64,000 nt of DNA from Rhodovulum sp. (GCA_020637615.1 JACKKC010000007.1:1-64000); one strand, 5' to 3'. Shown: positions 1 to 9,324, counted from the first letter of the stretch. Notes: generated by a model from the sequence alone, not told the origin. Translations and numbers: made by a program.

Positions 1-725
1 GGATCGAGACCATCACCTATGTGCTCGACGGCACGGTCGAGCATTCCGACAGCCTCGGCAACCGCGGTCTGCTCGGCGCCGGCTCGGTGCAGTGGATGAC
101 CGCCGGCTCGGGCATCCTGCACCAGGAGATGCCGCGGGGATCGAGCACGGGCCGGATGCACGGCTTCCAGCTCTGGGCGAACCTGCCCTCGTCCTTGAAG
201 ATGACCGCGCCGCGCTACCAGGACATTACCGGTGGCGACATCCCCGAGATCACCGACGACGACGGCACGCAGGTGCGGATCATCACCGGCAAGTTCTGGG
301 GCAAGCGCGGGCCGGTCGACGGGATCGCCGCCGAGCCGCTCTATCTCGACGTCACCGTGCCGGCGGGGGTGAAGAAGACCCTGCCGGTCGACACCCGGGC
401 CAATGCCTTCGCCTATGTCTTCGCGGGGGCGGGCGATTTCCGCGACGCGGCGGCGCCGGTGGGGGTCCGTGTGGAGAAGGAGTTCCAGGGCCGCGAGCTC
501 GCCGTGCGCGACATGTCGGGCAACCGCACGCTGGTGCGCTTCGGCGGCGGCGACGAGGTGACGGTGCAGGCCGGCCCCGAGGGCGTGCGCTTCCTGCTGG
601 TCGCCGGGCGGCCGCTGAAGGAGCCGGTCGCCTGGCACGGGCCGATCGTGATGAACACCCGCGCCGAGCTCGAGACCGCCATGCGCGAGCTGCGCGACGG
701 CAGCTTCATCAAGGGCAAGGCCTGA
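1..725 (+). CDS. pirin family protein, 5' end outside window
   Basis: The reading frame is open from base 3 and ends with TGA at 723-725, so the N-terminus lies upstream of the window. The visible part has the pirin cupin signatures (TYVLDGTVEHSDSLGN, then a GGVQWMTAGSGILHQEMP-like stretch) followed by the second cupin half with LPVDTRANAFAYVFAG. Pirins are cytosolic bicupin proteins. Some act as quercetinases and others as metal-dependent regulators, and the sequence does not tell which applies here. A strong hairpin 9 bases after the stop suggests the transcript ends here. Confidence 0.9.
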   Translation, partial: IETITYVLDGTVEHSDSLGNRGLLGAGSVQWMTAGSGILHQEMPRGSSTGRMHGFQLWANLPSSLKMTAPRYQDITGGDIPEITDDDGTQVRIITGKFWGKRGPVDGIAAEPLYLDVTVPAGVKKTLPVDTRANAFAYVFAGAGDFRDAAAPVGVRVEKEFQGRELAVRDMSGNRTLVRFGGGDEVTVQAGPEGVRFLLVAGRPLKEPVAWHGPIVMNTRAELETAMRELRDGSFIKGKA

Positions 726-733
726 CGGAGGTC

Positions 734-761
734 GCCCGGGCGCGGCAACCGGCGCCCGGGC
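734..761 (+). terminator. hairpin after the pirin gene
   Basis: A perfect 10-bp inverted repeat (GCCCGGGCGC at 734-743, GCGCCCGGGC at 752-761) with an 8-base loop starts 9 bases after the stop. There is no T tract, so this is a likely but not certain transcription end. Confidence 0.5.
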
Positions 762-940
762 GGCGGCACCGATGGGGGCTGGCATCGCCTGTCCGCCCGC
801 CCGGGGGCAGCCCGCCACACCCGCCCCGGATCGCCTTGCCAAGGGCGGGGGCCGGCGCTAGTGTCCGCGCGATTTTGGGGGCCGGGTGCCGCTGCGTCGC
901 GTGCACGCGCCCCCCGTGAGCGATGGGAAGGACCGTCACG

Positions 941-1270
941 ATGTTCGCAACACCCGCATTCGCCCAGGCGGCCGGAGGAGCCGGCGGGGCCGCCGGCGGG
1001 CTGATCAGCTTCGCGCCGATCCTGCTGATCTTCGTCATCATGTATTTCCTGATGATCCGGCCGCAGCAGAAGAAGGTCAAGGAGCACCGCGCCATGATCG
1101 ACGCGCTGCGCCGTGGCGACCAGGTGGTGACCGCCGGCGGGCTGATCGGCAAGGTGGTCAAGGTGGCCGAGGGCGAGGCCGAGATCGAGCTGGCGCCCAA
1201 CGTCAAGGTGCGGGTGGTCAAGGGCACCATCAGCCAGGTCACGAGCAAGACCGAACCCGCCCAGGCCTGA
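941..1270 (+). CDS. yajC: preprotein translocase subunit YajC
   Basis: This is the small single-span inner-membrane partner of SecDF in the Sec holotranslocon. From the ATG at 941 the protein has 109 residues: a short N-terminus, a hydrophobic helix at about residues 22-40 (SFAPILLIFVIMYFLMIRP), the family motif RPQQKK and the GDQVVTAGGLIGKV fold. An in-frame ATG exists at 923, but GGGAAGG at 925-931 sits at ribosome-binding distance from 941, which favours 941. It is followed by secD and secF on the same strand, the usual operon. Confidence 0.93.
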   Translation: MFATPAFAQAAGGAGGAAGGLISFAPILLIFVIMYFLMIRPQQKKVKEHRAMIDALRRGDQVVTAGGLIGKVVKVAEGEAEIELAPNVKVRVVKGTISQVTSKTEPAQA

Positions 1271-1319
1271 CGCGCGCCCGGCCCTTCCGACGGGGCGCGG
1301 CGCAGGGGGATCACCCGCG

Positions 1320-2984
1320 ATGCTGCAATTTCCGATGTGGAAGAACGTGGCGATTGTCCTGGTCTGCCTGGCCGGACTGGTCGTGGCCTTCCCCAATCTC
1401 TTCTACGACCGGGTCGAGCGGTCGAACGACGCGCGGGCGAGCCTCGCCGCCGGGGCGGCGGAGACGCCGGAACTGGCAGCGGAGGCGGCGGGCTGGCCGG
1501 AGTTCCTGCCCTCGGGGCTGGTCAATCTCGGGCTCGACCTGCGCGGCGGCGCGCATGTGCTGGTGGAAGTGCAGACCGCGGACGTCTATGCGGAAAGGCT
1601 CGAGGGGCTCTGGCCCGACCTGCGCGACCGGCTGCGCGACCTGCGCGACCAGGTGGGCACCGTGCGCCGGCTCGAGAGCGCGCCGGACGAGCTGCGCATC
1701 CGCATCGGCGAGCCCTCGGGCATGGCCGCGGCAGAGGAGGCGGTGCGCGCGGCCTCCCAGCCGGTCATCTCGCTGACCGGCGCCTCGGGCCGCGACTTCG
1801 AGGCCCGCGCCGAGGGCGATGTGCTGGTCATTACCCTCTCGGAGGCCGAAAAGGTCGCGATCGACCGGCGCACGCTCGACCAGAGCCTCGAGATCATCCG
1901 CCGGCGCGTGGACGAGACCGGCACCCGCGAGCCGACGATACAGCGCCAGGGCGAGGACCGGATCCTGGTGCAGGTGCCGGGGATCGGCTCGGCGGAGGAG
2001 CTGCTCGCCATCATCGGCAAGACCGCGCGGCTTTCCTTCCATCCGGTGGTGAACCGGACCACCGACGCCGCGGCGACGCCGGGGCTCGACGAGGTGGTCT
2101 ATCCCTCGATGGACGAGGACGGGGTCTATTACGTGCTGGAGCGCCGGGCGGTGGTGACCGGCGAGCAGCTCGTGGACAGCCAGCCGACCTTCGACCAGAA
2201 CGGCCTGCCGGCGGTGAGCTTCCGCTTCAACCCCGCGGGCGGCGCCGCCTTCGGGCGCTATACCGCCGACAACATCGGCAAGCCCTTCGCCATCGTGCTC
2301 GACGGCGAGGTAATCTCGGCGCCGGTGATCCAGAGCCACATCCCCGGGGGCTCGGGCATCATCACCGGCAGTTTCACGCCTGAGGATTCGACGCGGCTGG
2401 CGATTCTGCTGCGCGCCGGCGCGCTGCCCGCCGAGATCCGGGTGCTCGAGCAGCGCACCATCGGCCCGGAGCTCGGCCAGGATTCGATCGAGGCCGGGCG
2501 CCGTGCGGCGGTGATCGCGCTCGCCGCCGTCGGGATCTACATGATCCTGAGCTACGGTTGGTTCGGCGTGGTCGCCTGCGTGGCGCTCCTGACCAACATC
2601 GTGCTGATCTTCGCACTGATGACGGCGATCGGGGCGACGCTGACCATGCCGGGCATCGCGGGCCTTGTGCTGACCATCGGCATGGCGGTGGATGCCAATG
2701 TGCTTATCTTCGAGCGCATCCGCGAGGAGCTCAAGACTGCGCGCGGCCCCGCGCGGGCGATCCAGCTCGGCTTCGAGAAGGCCTTCGGCTCGATCCTCGA
2801 CGCCAATGTCACCACGCTGATCGTGGCGGTGATCCTCTTCATGCTCGGCTCGGGGCCCGTGAAGGGCTTCGCGGTGACGCTCGGCCTGGGCATCCTCTGC
2901 TCGGTCTTCACCGCGATCTACGTCACCCAGATGATCATCGCCGGCTGGTTCGACTGGCGTCGACCCAAGGCGATCACGGTCTGA
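1320..2984 (+). CDS. secD: protein translocase subunit SecD
   Basis: SecD is an inner-membrane RND-like subunit that uses proton-motive force to help proteins leave the SecYEG channel on the periplasmic side. The protein has 554 residues, with TM1 at about 8-27, a large periplasmic P1 region starting with the conserved DLRGGAH (73-79), and five C-terminal TM segments from about residue 390. The start is preceded by CAGGGGG at 1302-1308. It lies 49 bases after yajC and 12 bases before secF, so the three are almost certainly co-transcribed. The length is normal for the alphaproteobacterial protein. Confidence 0.97.
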   Translation: MLQFPMWKNVAIVLVCLAGLVVAFPNLFYDRVERSNDARASLAAGAAETPELAAEAAGWPEFLPSGLVNLGLDLRGGAHVLVEVQTADVYAERLEGLWPDLRDRLRDLRDQVGTVRRLESAPDELRIRIGEPSGMAAAEEAVRAASQPVISLTGASGRDFEARAEGDVLVITLSEAEKVAIDRRTLDQSLEIIRRRVDETGTREPTIQRQGEDRILVQVPGIGSAEELLAIIGKTARLSFHPVVNRTTDAAATPGLDEVVYPSMDEDGVYYVLERRAVVTGEQLVDSQPTFDQNGLPAVSFRFNPAGGAAFGRYTADNIGKPFAIVLDGEVISAPVIQSHIPGGSGIITGSFTPEDSTRLAILLRAGALPAEIRVLEQRTIGPELGQDSIEAGRRAAVIALAAVGIYMILSYGWFGVVACVALLTNIVLIFALMTAIGATLTMPGIAGLVLTIGMAVDANVLIFERIREELKTARGPARAIQLGFEKAFGSILDANVTTLIVAVILFMLGSGPVKGFAVTLGLGILCSVFTAIYVTQMIIAGWFDWRRPKAITV

Positions 2985-2996
2985 GGAGGGCCGGCC

Positions 2997-3962
2997 ATGC
3001 GTCACTTGCGGCTGGTGCCGGACGTCACCTCGATCGACTTCATGCGCTACACGCGCTTCTGGCTGATCGTCTCGCTGGTCGGCGTGATCGGCTCGATCGG
3101 CCTTCTGGCGACCCGGGGGCTGAACCTCGGAGTCGATTTCCGCGGCGGCACGCTGATCATGGCGGCGACCCCGGAGGAACAGCCGCTCTCGGTCTGGCGC
3201 GACGTGCTCGGGGACGTCGGGGTCGGCGAGGTTGGCGTGACCGAGATCTCCGACGACACCGGCCAGGGGCGGCACATGGTGCTGATCCGGCTCGGGACGG
3301 CGGATATGGAAGAGGGGGCGGCGCCGGCAGTGGACGCCACGCGGGCGGCCCTGAGCCAGGCCTTTCCGGAGGTTCAGATCCTCCAGGTCGACAGCGTCGG
3401 CGGCAAGGTCTCGGGCGAACTGGTGCGCGCGGGCTTCCTCGCGGTGCTTCTGTCGTTCCTGGGCATCATGGTCTATATCTGGCTGCGCTTCGAATGGCAG
3501 TTCGCGATCGGCGCGGTCCTCTCGCTGATCCACGACGCGATCGTCACCGTCGGCGTCTTCAGCCTGCTGCAGCTCGAGTTCAACCTCACCATCGTGGCGG
3601 CGGTGCTGACGGTGGTGGGCTATTCGATCAACGACACGGTGGTCGTCTTCGACCGGATGCGCGAGAACCTGCGCAAATACAAGAAGATGCCGCTCAAGGA
3701 AGTGATGAACCTCGCGCTGAACGAGACGCTGAGCCGCACGATCATGACCTCGCTGACGACGCTCATCGCGCTTTTCGCGATCTACTGGTTCTCGGGGCCG
3801 GTAGTGCACGGCTTCGCCTTCGCGGTGATCTTCGGCGTGCTGACCGGCACCTATTCCTCGATCTATGTCGCCGGGGCGACCGTGCTCTGGCTCGGCGTCA
3901 AGCGCGACTGGTCGAAGCCCGACGCCTCGGCGGGCACGCAGTTCGGCGGGGCCAAGGCCTGA
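2997..3962 (+). CDS. secF: protein translocase subunit SecF
   Basis: SecF pairs with SecD to form the proton-driven translocation motor. The protein has 321 residues: TM1 at about 21-38, the family motif GVDFRGGT (45-52), a short periplasmic domain, then five TM segments carrying SINDTVVVFDRMREN. GAGGAGGG just upstream of the ATG is a very good ribosome-binding site. SecD and SecF are separate genes here, not fused. Confidence 0.97.
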   Translation: MRHLRLVPDVTSIDFMRYTRFWLIVSLVGVIGSIGLLATRGLNLGVDFRGGTLIMAATPEEQPLSVWRDVLGDVGVGEVGVTEISDDTGQGRHMVLIRLGTADMEEGAAPAVDATRAALSQAFPEVQILQVDSVGGKVSGELVRAGFLAVLLSFLGIMVYIWLRFEWQFAIGAVLSLIHDAIVTVGVFSLLQLEFNLTIVAAVLTVVGYSINDTVVVFDRMRENLRKYKKMPLKEVMNLALNETLSRTIMTSLTTLIALFAIYWFSGPVVHGFAFAVIFGVLTGTYSSIYVAGATVLWLGVKRDWSKPDASAGTQFGGAKA

Positions 3963-3975
3963 GCGCGCCCCTGCC

Positions 3976-4728
3976 GTGACCGCGATCCTGCAGGCGGTCG
4001 CGGGCTTCGACGGGCTGCCGGTCCTGGTCGCGGCTGTCTTCGCCGCGGGCATGGTGCGCGGCTTCACCGGTTTCGGCACGGCGCTGGTCTATGTGCCGGT
4101 CGCGGCCACGGTGCTGCCGCCGGTGCAGGTGATCGTGACCATCATCACCTTCGACATCCTCGGCCCGCTGCCGGTCCTGCCGCGCGCGCTGCGCGAGGGG
4201 GATCCGCGCGAGGTCGCGCGGCTTCTGCCGGGTGCGGTGGTCGGGCTGGCGGCGGGGCTGATGCTGCTGACGCGGCTCGGGCCGCTGACCTTCCGCTGGA
4301 TGATCTGCATCGTCTCGCTGCTGCTCCTCCTGGTGCTCGCCTCGGGATGGCGCTATCGCCGGGCGCTCGGCGATGTCGCCAAGGGCGCGGTCGGGCTGGT
4401 CTCGGGACTCTTCGGCGGCGCCGCCGGGGCGGCCGGGCCGCCGGTGATCCTCTTCTACCTTGGTGGGACCGAGCCGCCGGCGCGGATCCGAGCCAACATC
4501 CTGCTCTTCCTGGCGGTCTTCGACGTCTTCTATCTGGCGCTGCTGGCCTGGAAGGGCCTTCTCGGGGCCTTCCCGGTTGCGCTTGGACTGGTGCTGATCC
4601 TTCCCTATGCTCTTGGCGTGCTTGCCGGGCAGGCGGCCTTCGATCCGACGCGCGAGCGGGTCTACCGCGGGGTCGCCTACGTGGTGATCGCGGTGGCGGC
4701 GCTGGGCGGGCTGCCGGTCTTCGACTGA
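3976..4728 (+). CDS. TauE/SafE family sulfite exporter-like permease
   Basis: A 250-residue integral membrane protein of the TauE/SafE (DUF81) family, with about eight hydrophobic segments. Two family repeats begin GMVRGFTGFGTALVYVP and GLVSGLFGGAAGAAGPP. Members move sulfite, sulfoacetate or other organic anions across the inner membrane. The substrate here is unknown. I chose the GTG at 3976, 13 bases after the secF stop, because the protein then begins just before the first TM. The open frame runs further upstream, but only through low-complexity residues overlapping secF. There is no clear Shine-Dalgarno, so it may be translated by coupling. Confidence 0.85.
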   Translation: MTAILQAVAGFDGLPVLVAAVFAAGMVRGFTGFGTALVYVPVAATVLPPVQVIVTIITFDILGPLPVLPRALREGDPREVARLLPGAVVGLAAGLMLLTRLGPLTFRWMICIVSLLLLLVLASGWRYRRALGDVAKGAVGLVSGLFGGAAGAAGPPVILFYLGGTEPPARIRANILLFLAVFDVFYLALLAWKGLLGAFPVALGLVLILPYALGVLAGQAAFDPTRERVYRGVAYVVIAVAALGGLPVFD

Positions 4729-4739
4729 GGGAGGGCTCG

Positions 4740-5093
4740 ATGCGGCTCAACGAGGTGATCTTCGGCGGGCGCGTTCCGATCGAGGGCTACGGCCCGGGCT
4801 TCTTCCGCGTCGGGGGCGCGATCCACCGCGGGCCGCTGGCGCTCCTGCCCGGCGGGCCGCAGCCCTGGGCGGGGTTGCCGGAGATTGAGCTCTTCCTGGC
4901 CGCGGCGGCGGCGTTGGACGTGGTGTTTCTCGGCATGGGCCCCGAGATCCGGCCGCTGGATGCCGCGCTGCGGAGCCGGTTCGACGCGGCCGGGATCGGC
5001 GTGGAGATCATGGCCACCGCGCCGGCCTGCCGGACCTACAACGTGCTGCTCGCGGAGGGCCGGCGCATCGCGGCGGGCTTGCTGCCGGTCTGA
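4740..5093 (+). CDS. Mth938-like domain protein (DUF498)
   Basis: A 117-residue cytosolic protein with the Mth938/NDUFAF3-like fold. Seen are the N-terminal region with EGYGPGFFRVGG, a middle LDVVFLGMGPEIRPL and the late MATAPACRTYNVLLAEGR typical of the family. The mitochondrial relative NDUFAF3 helps assemble complex I, but bacterial members placed after secF have no proven role. GAGGGAGG precedes the ATG. It starts 11 bases after the permease gene and is the last gene before a terminator, so it belongs to the sec operon. Confidence 0.88.
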   Translation: MRLNEVIFGGRVPIEGYGPGFFRVGGAIHRGPLALLPGGPQPWAGLPEIELFLAAAAALDVVFLGMGPEIRPLDAALRSRFDAAGIGVEIMATAPACRTYNVLLAEGRRIAAGLLPV

Positions 5094-5110
5094 CGTTGAT
5101 GATATGTTCC

Positions 5111-5140
5111 CTCCGCTTCGGCTGATGAGCGGAGCATTTT
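5111..5140 (+). terminator. terminator of the sec operon
   Basis: A 7-bp stem (CTCCGCT at 5111-5117, AGCGGAG at 5128-5134) with a 10-base loop is followed by CATTTT. It sits 17 bases after the stop of the Mth938-like gene and before the histidine kinase. Confidence 0.6.
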
Positions 5141-5175
5141 CACGTCGCGCCACAGAATTGCGGTCGGACTGACGA

Positions 5176-6810
5176 ATGCACGTCGAGGCCCTGTCTCCCC
5201 TGCAGCGGGTGCTGATCATCGCCGGAGCGGCGGTGCTCCTGCCGGTCATCGCGGTTCTGGCGCTGCTCCTGCGCAACGAGTTCGCGGATCGCCAGGCCGC
5301 GGTCGAGCAATCGGCGCTGGAGAACGCCCATGTGCTGATCGAGCTCGCCGACGCCCTGCTCCGGGGCGATCTGCAGACGATGCGGGTGCTGGCGACCTCC
5401 GTGCCGCTGGTGACCGGCGATCTCGCCACGGCGCGGGACCGCGCCGCGGTGGTGCTGGACGCCAACCCGGGATGGACCTCGATCGCGCTGAGCGATGCCG
5501 CCACCGGACAGGTTAAGTTCGAGGTCGGGCGGGCGGGTCCCGGGGCGGCGGCGCAGGGCGCCCCCTTCGCCGCGCCGCCGCCGGGCGGGAGCGTGGGCGG
5601 GGTGGAGCGGGTCGGGGCGAACTGCCCCTGCGTCCGGCTGCAGATGTCGGTCCTGCTGCAGCCGCGGAACGTGCTGCGGGTGACGCTCGACCCGGCGATC
5701 TTCCAGGACATCATGATGCGCCGACTGCCGGCGGGCGCGGTGGGCGCCATCGTCGACCGCACCGGATTGTTCGTCGCCCGCTCGCTCGATTATGCGGACC
5801 GGGTCGGCACCCCCGCCACCAGCTTCGTCCAGGAGGCCGTGGCCCGGGGCGGCGAAGGCTTCTACGAGGGCCGGACCTACGAGGGGCTGGTCAATGTCAC
5901 CGCCTATGCGTCCTCCCCGACCTCCGGCTGGTCGGCGCATGTGGCGATCGACCGGGCGCTCGTCTCGGGGCCGCGGGCGCGCGCCTCGGCGATCATGCTC
6001 GGCGGCTCGATCATCGCGCTCGCGATCGGCGGGCTGATGGTGGCCTATGCGCTTGCCGATCTCGCGCTGCGGCGTCGGGAGGAGGCGCAGCTGCTCGAGC
6101 TGCAGAAGGTCGAGGCGATCGGGCGGTTCACCGGCACGGTGGTACACGATTTCAAGAACCTTCTCGCGGTGATGCAGGCGGGCATGAACCAGATCGCCCG
6201 CGACACTAAGGAACCCCGGACCCGCGAGCGCATCGAGATGGTGCGCGCGGCGATCCAGCGCGGCACCCGGCTCACCAATCAGCTGCTCAGCTTCTCGCGG
6301 GCCGATGGCGGCGAGGTCTGCGAGGTGGACCTCCACGCCCTGATCGCGGATCTCGAGGATCTGATCCGCAAGACCATCGGGCGGGGCGTGGAGCTCGAAG
6401 TCCGCATCGCGCCCGAGGCGCGCGCGGTGCGGGCTAATGCCGACCAGATCGAGCTCGCCCTCCTGAACCTCGCGGGCAATGCCCGCGACGCCATGGAGGG
6501 GAGCGGCCGGATGACCATCACCGCCGAGCCCGAGCCAGAGGGCGAGATGATAGCGCTCCGGGTCGCCGACACTGGCCCGGGCTTCGCGCCGGAGGTGCTG
6601 GAGCAGCTCTTCAGGCCGTTCTTCACCACCAAGGATCCCGGCAAGGGCACCGGCCTCGGCCTCGCCCAGGTCGAGGGCGCGGTCCGGAACGCCGGCGGCA
6701 CCATCGAGGCGCGGAACGCTGAGGGCGGCGGCGCGGAATTCATCCTGCACCTGCCGCGCGCCCGGAGCGGGGCCCCGGCGGCAACCCCCGACCGCACCGC
6801 CGAGGCCTGA
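5176..6810 (+). CDS. sensor histidine kinase, membrane-bound, orphan
   Basis: A 544-residue sensor kinase. TM1 is at about residues 13-36, then a periplasmic sensing region of about 230 residues that looks like a Cache domain, and TM2 at about 272-296. The dimerisation and phosphoacceptor box VVHDFKNLLAVMQ has its histidine at residue 324. The ATPase domain shows the N box (LLNLAGNARDAM), G1 (VADTGPGF) and G2 (TTKDPGKGTGLGLAQVEG). The HDFKN box and ATPase type resemble the HK4/NtrB-like kinases. No response regulator is adjacent, so the partner is unknown. The periplasmic part contains a Pro/Gly-rich insert with two Cys (CPC), which is unusual. Confidence 0.88.
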   Translation: MHVEALSPLQRVLIIAGAAVLLPVIAVLALLLRNEFADRQAAVEQSALENAHVLIELADALLRGDLQTMRVLATSVPLVTGDLATARDRAAVVLDANPGWTSIALSDAATGQVKFEVGRAGPGAAAQGAPFAAPPPGGSVGGVERVGANCPCVRLQMSVLLQPRNVLRVTLDPAIFQDIMMRRLPAGAVGAIVDRTGLFVARSLDYADRVGTPATSFVQEAVARGGEGFYEGRTYEGLVNVTAYASSPTSGWSAHVAIDRALVSGPRARASAIMLGGSIIALAIGGLMVAYALADLALRRREEAQLLELQKVEAIGRFTGTVVHDFKNLLAVMQAGMNQIARDTKEPRTRERIEMVRAAIQRGTRLTNQLLSFSRADGGEVCEVDLHALIADLEDLIRKTIGRGVELEVRIAPEARAVRANADQIELALLNLAGNARDAMEGSGRMTITAEPEPEGEMIALRVADTGPGFAPEVLEQLFRPFFTTKDPGKGTGLGLAQVEGAVRNAGGTIEARNAEGGGAEFILHLPRARSGAPAATPDRTAEA

Positions 6811-6927
6811 GCCCGGCCTGCGGGCGATTGAACCGCGGGGCTGTTCGCGCGTTGCTAAGGGCGTATATAGGCGGGGTCCGCGGGTCGTCCCGCGCACACC
6901 CCGAGGTTTTGAACGAGCGAGGTAGCC

Positions 6928-7527
6928 ATGGCTTTCGAACTTCCCGATCTTCCCTATGCCCACGACGCGCTGGCGGCCGGCGGCATGTCGAAGGAGACGA
7001 TGGAGTATCACCACGACATCCACCACAAGGCCTATGTGGACAACGGCAACAAGCTGATCGCCGGGACCGAATGGGAGGGCAAGTCGGTCGAGGAGATCGT
7101 CAGGGGGACCTACCAGAAGGGCGCGGTGGCGCAGTCGGGGATCTTCAACAACGCCTCGCAGCACTGGAACCACTGCCAGTTCTGGGAAATGATGGGTCCC
7201 GGTGCCGGCGCCATGCCCTCGGAACTCGAGGCGGCGCTGAAGGACGCCTTCGGCTCGGTCGAGAAGTTCAAGGAGGATTTCGCCGCCGCCGGTGCCGGCC
7301 AGTTCGGGTCCGGCTGGGCCTGGCTGGTCAAGGAGGGCGACGGCAGCCTGAAGGTCACCAAGACCGAGAACGGCGTGAACCCGCTCTGCTTCGGCCAGAC
7401 CGCGCTGCTCGGCTGCGACGTATGGGAGCATTCCTACTACATCGACTTCCGCAACAAGCGCCCTGCCTATCTCTCGAATTTCCTCGAGAAGCTGGTGAAC
7501 TGGGAGAACGTCGCCTCGCGGCTCTGA
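6928..7527 (+). CDS. sodB: superoxide dismutase, Fe type
   Basis: Converts superoxide to oxygen and hydrogen peroxide in the cytosol. The 199-residue protein has all four metal ligands: His28 (EYHHDIHH), His82 (HWNHCQFW), Asp164 and His168 (DVWEHSYYIDFRN). The active-site glutamine at position 78 (NNASQHWNH) is in the place used by Fe enzymes rather than Mn enzymes. The ATG follows GAGCGAGGTAGCC. It stands alone, with its own promoter region of about 115 bases upstream. Confidence 0.96.
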   Translation: MAFELPDLPYAHDALAAGGMSKETMEYHHDIHHKAYVDNGNKLIAGTEWEGKSVEEIVRGTYQKGAVAQSGIFNNASQHWNHCQFWEMMGPGAGAMPSELEAALKDAFGSVEKFKEDFAAAGAGQFGSGWAWLVKEGDGSLKVTKTENGVNPLCFGQTALLGCDVWEHSYYIDFRNKRPAYLSNFLEKLVNWENVASRL

Positions 7528-7595
7528 GGCTTCCGGGGCGGGAAGGGCAGGGGACTCTCATCAGGCGATGCGACCCCGCCAGCCCTGCCCCGATA

Positions 7596-7616
7596 GGCGG
7601 GCGCTCGGCGCCCGCC
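7596..7616. terminator. hairpin between convergent sodB and GFA gene
   Basis: A perfect 9-bp stem (GGCGGGCGC at 7596-7604, GCGCCCGCC at 7608-7616) with a TCG loop. It lies between convergent genes and could end transcription from both sides, although no T tract follows. A second weaker hairpin (CTTCGGC/GCCGAAG, about 7638-7658) follows. The rest of 7528-7751 holds no gene I can support. Confidence 0.5.
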
Positions 7617-7751
7617 CTGGTCGGGCACCGCCCTCGACTTCGGCGGAACGGCCGAAGAAGAAGGACTGAACCCCGAATACGATAGCATTGGGCGGGGAGG
7701 GCTAGGCCCTTTCCGTCCGCTCCCCGAATGCCGCCGTGAACCGGCCCCTCC

Positions 7752-8249
7752 CTATTCCGGCGGCGCGGCGCGCAGCGCCTTCAGGGCATCGTAGCGCGCT
7801 ATGCTGGCCGCCGGCCAGACGGCGCCGCGCCGGTAGTATTCCGCGAAGGCCGGACGGTCTTCGGGAAGGCTCAGCCAGGGCTGCTTCGAGGCGGTGTAGA
7901 TGTGCACCTCGGGCGGAAAGACGTCCGGGGCGTCCAGCGTGCCGACGCGCAGGAAGGCGAGCAGGCGGCCGAGCCCGGCATAATGGCTCCATAGGATGAC
8001 GCCGCAGTCCGGGCAGCGCGCGAGCGTCTGGCCCTTGCCGCTCGCGCTCGGGATCGTCGCCAGCGCGGGCCTGCCATTGAGCAGGACGAGCGCGTCGCGC
8101 TCGACCAGGGCGTTGATCGCCAGCGCCGAGCCGGTCTCGCGCTGACACCAGCGGCAGTGGCAGCCGTGCACGATCATCGGCGCGCGCTGCAGCCGGTAGC
8201 GGATCCCACCGCAGGCACAGCCGCCCTCCCAGCTTTCCGTCCCGTTCAT
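7752..8249 (-). CDS. GFA family protein (glutathione-dependent formaldehyde-activating domain)
   Basis: A 165-residue zinc-binding Mss4-like fold protein of the GFA family. The metal cysteines are visible: GGCACGGIRY near the N-terminus, CHCRWCQRETGS at about 45, and ARCPDCG at about 90, followed by the usual Arg/Leu-rich LRVGTLD. The named activity, adding glutathione to formaldehyde, was disputed even for the founding member, so the true substrate is unknown. The start at 8249 follows GGCGGGGAGAC. A longer in-frame start exists but adds only Arg-rich residues. Confidence 0.87.
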   Translation of the reverse strand: MNGTESWEGGCACGGIRYRLQRAPMIVHGCHCRWCQRETGSALAINALVERDALVLLNGRPALATIPSASGKGQTLARCPDCGVILWSHYAGLGRLLAFLRVGTLDAPDVFPPEVHIYTASKQPWLSLPEDRPAFAEYYRRGAVWPAASIARYDALKALRAAPPE

Positions 8250-8430
8250 GTCTCCCCGCCGATCCGTCCCGCGCAGTCTGCCCCGGCGGGCGCGTCCGGG
8301 CAATGGGCGCGGCGGCGGGCGGCTCGCGTCGGACCCCCCGAGTTGTGAATGCCCCGAGGCGCCGGATCTGCTATGCTATGCCCGGAGGGCGGCCGCCCCG
8401 GGCCGCCTCGCCTGGCGGAGGTAGGAAGTC

Positions 8431-9324
8431 ATGTCCGAGACCATCGGTAACCCGCTGTCCTGGAGCGTCGATGCCGCGAAGGGGGCGGGGCATTATGTCG
8501 GCTCGGTGACCGGTCGGCTCGGATCGGGCGATCCGGAGCGCGCGGCCCTGCCGGCGGTGCGGAAGATCGGCACGGAGGACCTGCGCGCCGCCCTGCGCGA
8601 GGGCTATGCGGATTTCGTCGCCTGCCGGTCCGACGTGGTGTTCCTCTGCCTGATCTATCCGGTGATCGGGCTGGTGCTGGCCTGGGCCTTCTTCAGCGGC
8701 AACCTTCTGCCCCTGGTCTTCCCGATCCTCTCGGGCTTCGCGCTGGTCGGGCCGGTGGCGGCGGTCGGGCTCTACGAGATGAGCCGCCGGCGCGAGGCGG
8801 GCCAGACGCCGCGCTGGAGCGACGGCTTCGCGGTGCTGAAATCGCCCTCCTTCGGGGCGATCTTCGTGCTCGGCGCCGTGCTTTTCCTGATCTTCCTCGT
8901 CTGGATCATCACCGCGCACGGCATCTGGGCCGCGACGCTCGGGCCGGAGCAGCCGATGTCGCTCGGCGCCTTCGTCGGGCAGGTCTTCTCCACCGGGGCG
9001 GGCTGGGCGATGATGCTGCTCGGCCTGGCGGTCGGGTTCCTCTTCGCGGTCGTGGTGCTGGCGATCAGCGTGGTGTCCTTCCCGCTGCTGCTCGACCGCG
9101 ACGTCGGCCTGCCGGTGGCGGTGGTGACCTCGTTCCGCGTGGCGACGGAGAACCCCGGCCCGGTGGCGGCCTGGGGGCTGATCGTGGCCGCGGGGCTGGC
9201 GCTCGGCTCGCTGCCGTTCCTCCTGGGGCTGATCGTGGTGCTGCCGGTGCTCGGCCATGCCACTTGGCACCTCTACCGCCGCGCGGTCGAGCCCGAGCCG
9301 ACGGAGATCCGGGCCGGAGCCTGA
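8431..9324 (+). CDS. DUF2189 integral membrane protein
   Basis: A 297-residue inner-membrane protein of the DUF2189 family. After an N-terminal region of about 50 polar residues comes the conserved RKIGTEDLRAALREGYADF. Next are about six TM segments, including GLVLAWAFFSGNLLPLVFPI and FVLGAVLFLIFLVWII. The family is widespread in alphaproteobacteria next to cytochrome or unrelated genes, and no function is established. The start is preceded by GGCGGAGGTAGG. It converges on gyrB with a 150-base gap in which I see no gene. Confidence 0.85.
   Translation: MSETIGNPLSWSVDAAKGAGHYVGSVTGRLGSGDPERAALPAVRKIGTEDLRAALREGYADFVACRSDVVFLCLIYPVIGLVLAWAFFSGNLLPLVFPILSGFALVGPVAAVGLYEMSRRREAGQTPRWSDGFAVLKSPSFGAIFVLGAVLFLIFLVWIITAHGIWAATLGPEQPMSLGAFVGQVFSTGAGWAMMLLGLAVGFLFAVVVLAISVVSFPLLLDRDVGLPVAVVTSFRVATENPGPVAAWGLIVAAGLALGSLPFLLGLIVVLPVLGHATWHLYRRAVEPEPTEIRAGA

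Noticed and set aside
1311..4079. A 922-codon open frame on the minus strand opposite secD and secF
   Set aside because: It is rich in Arg, His, Asp and Gly with no family motif, as expected for the antisense of GC-rich genes, and the plus-strand genes are certain.
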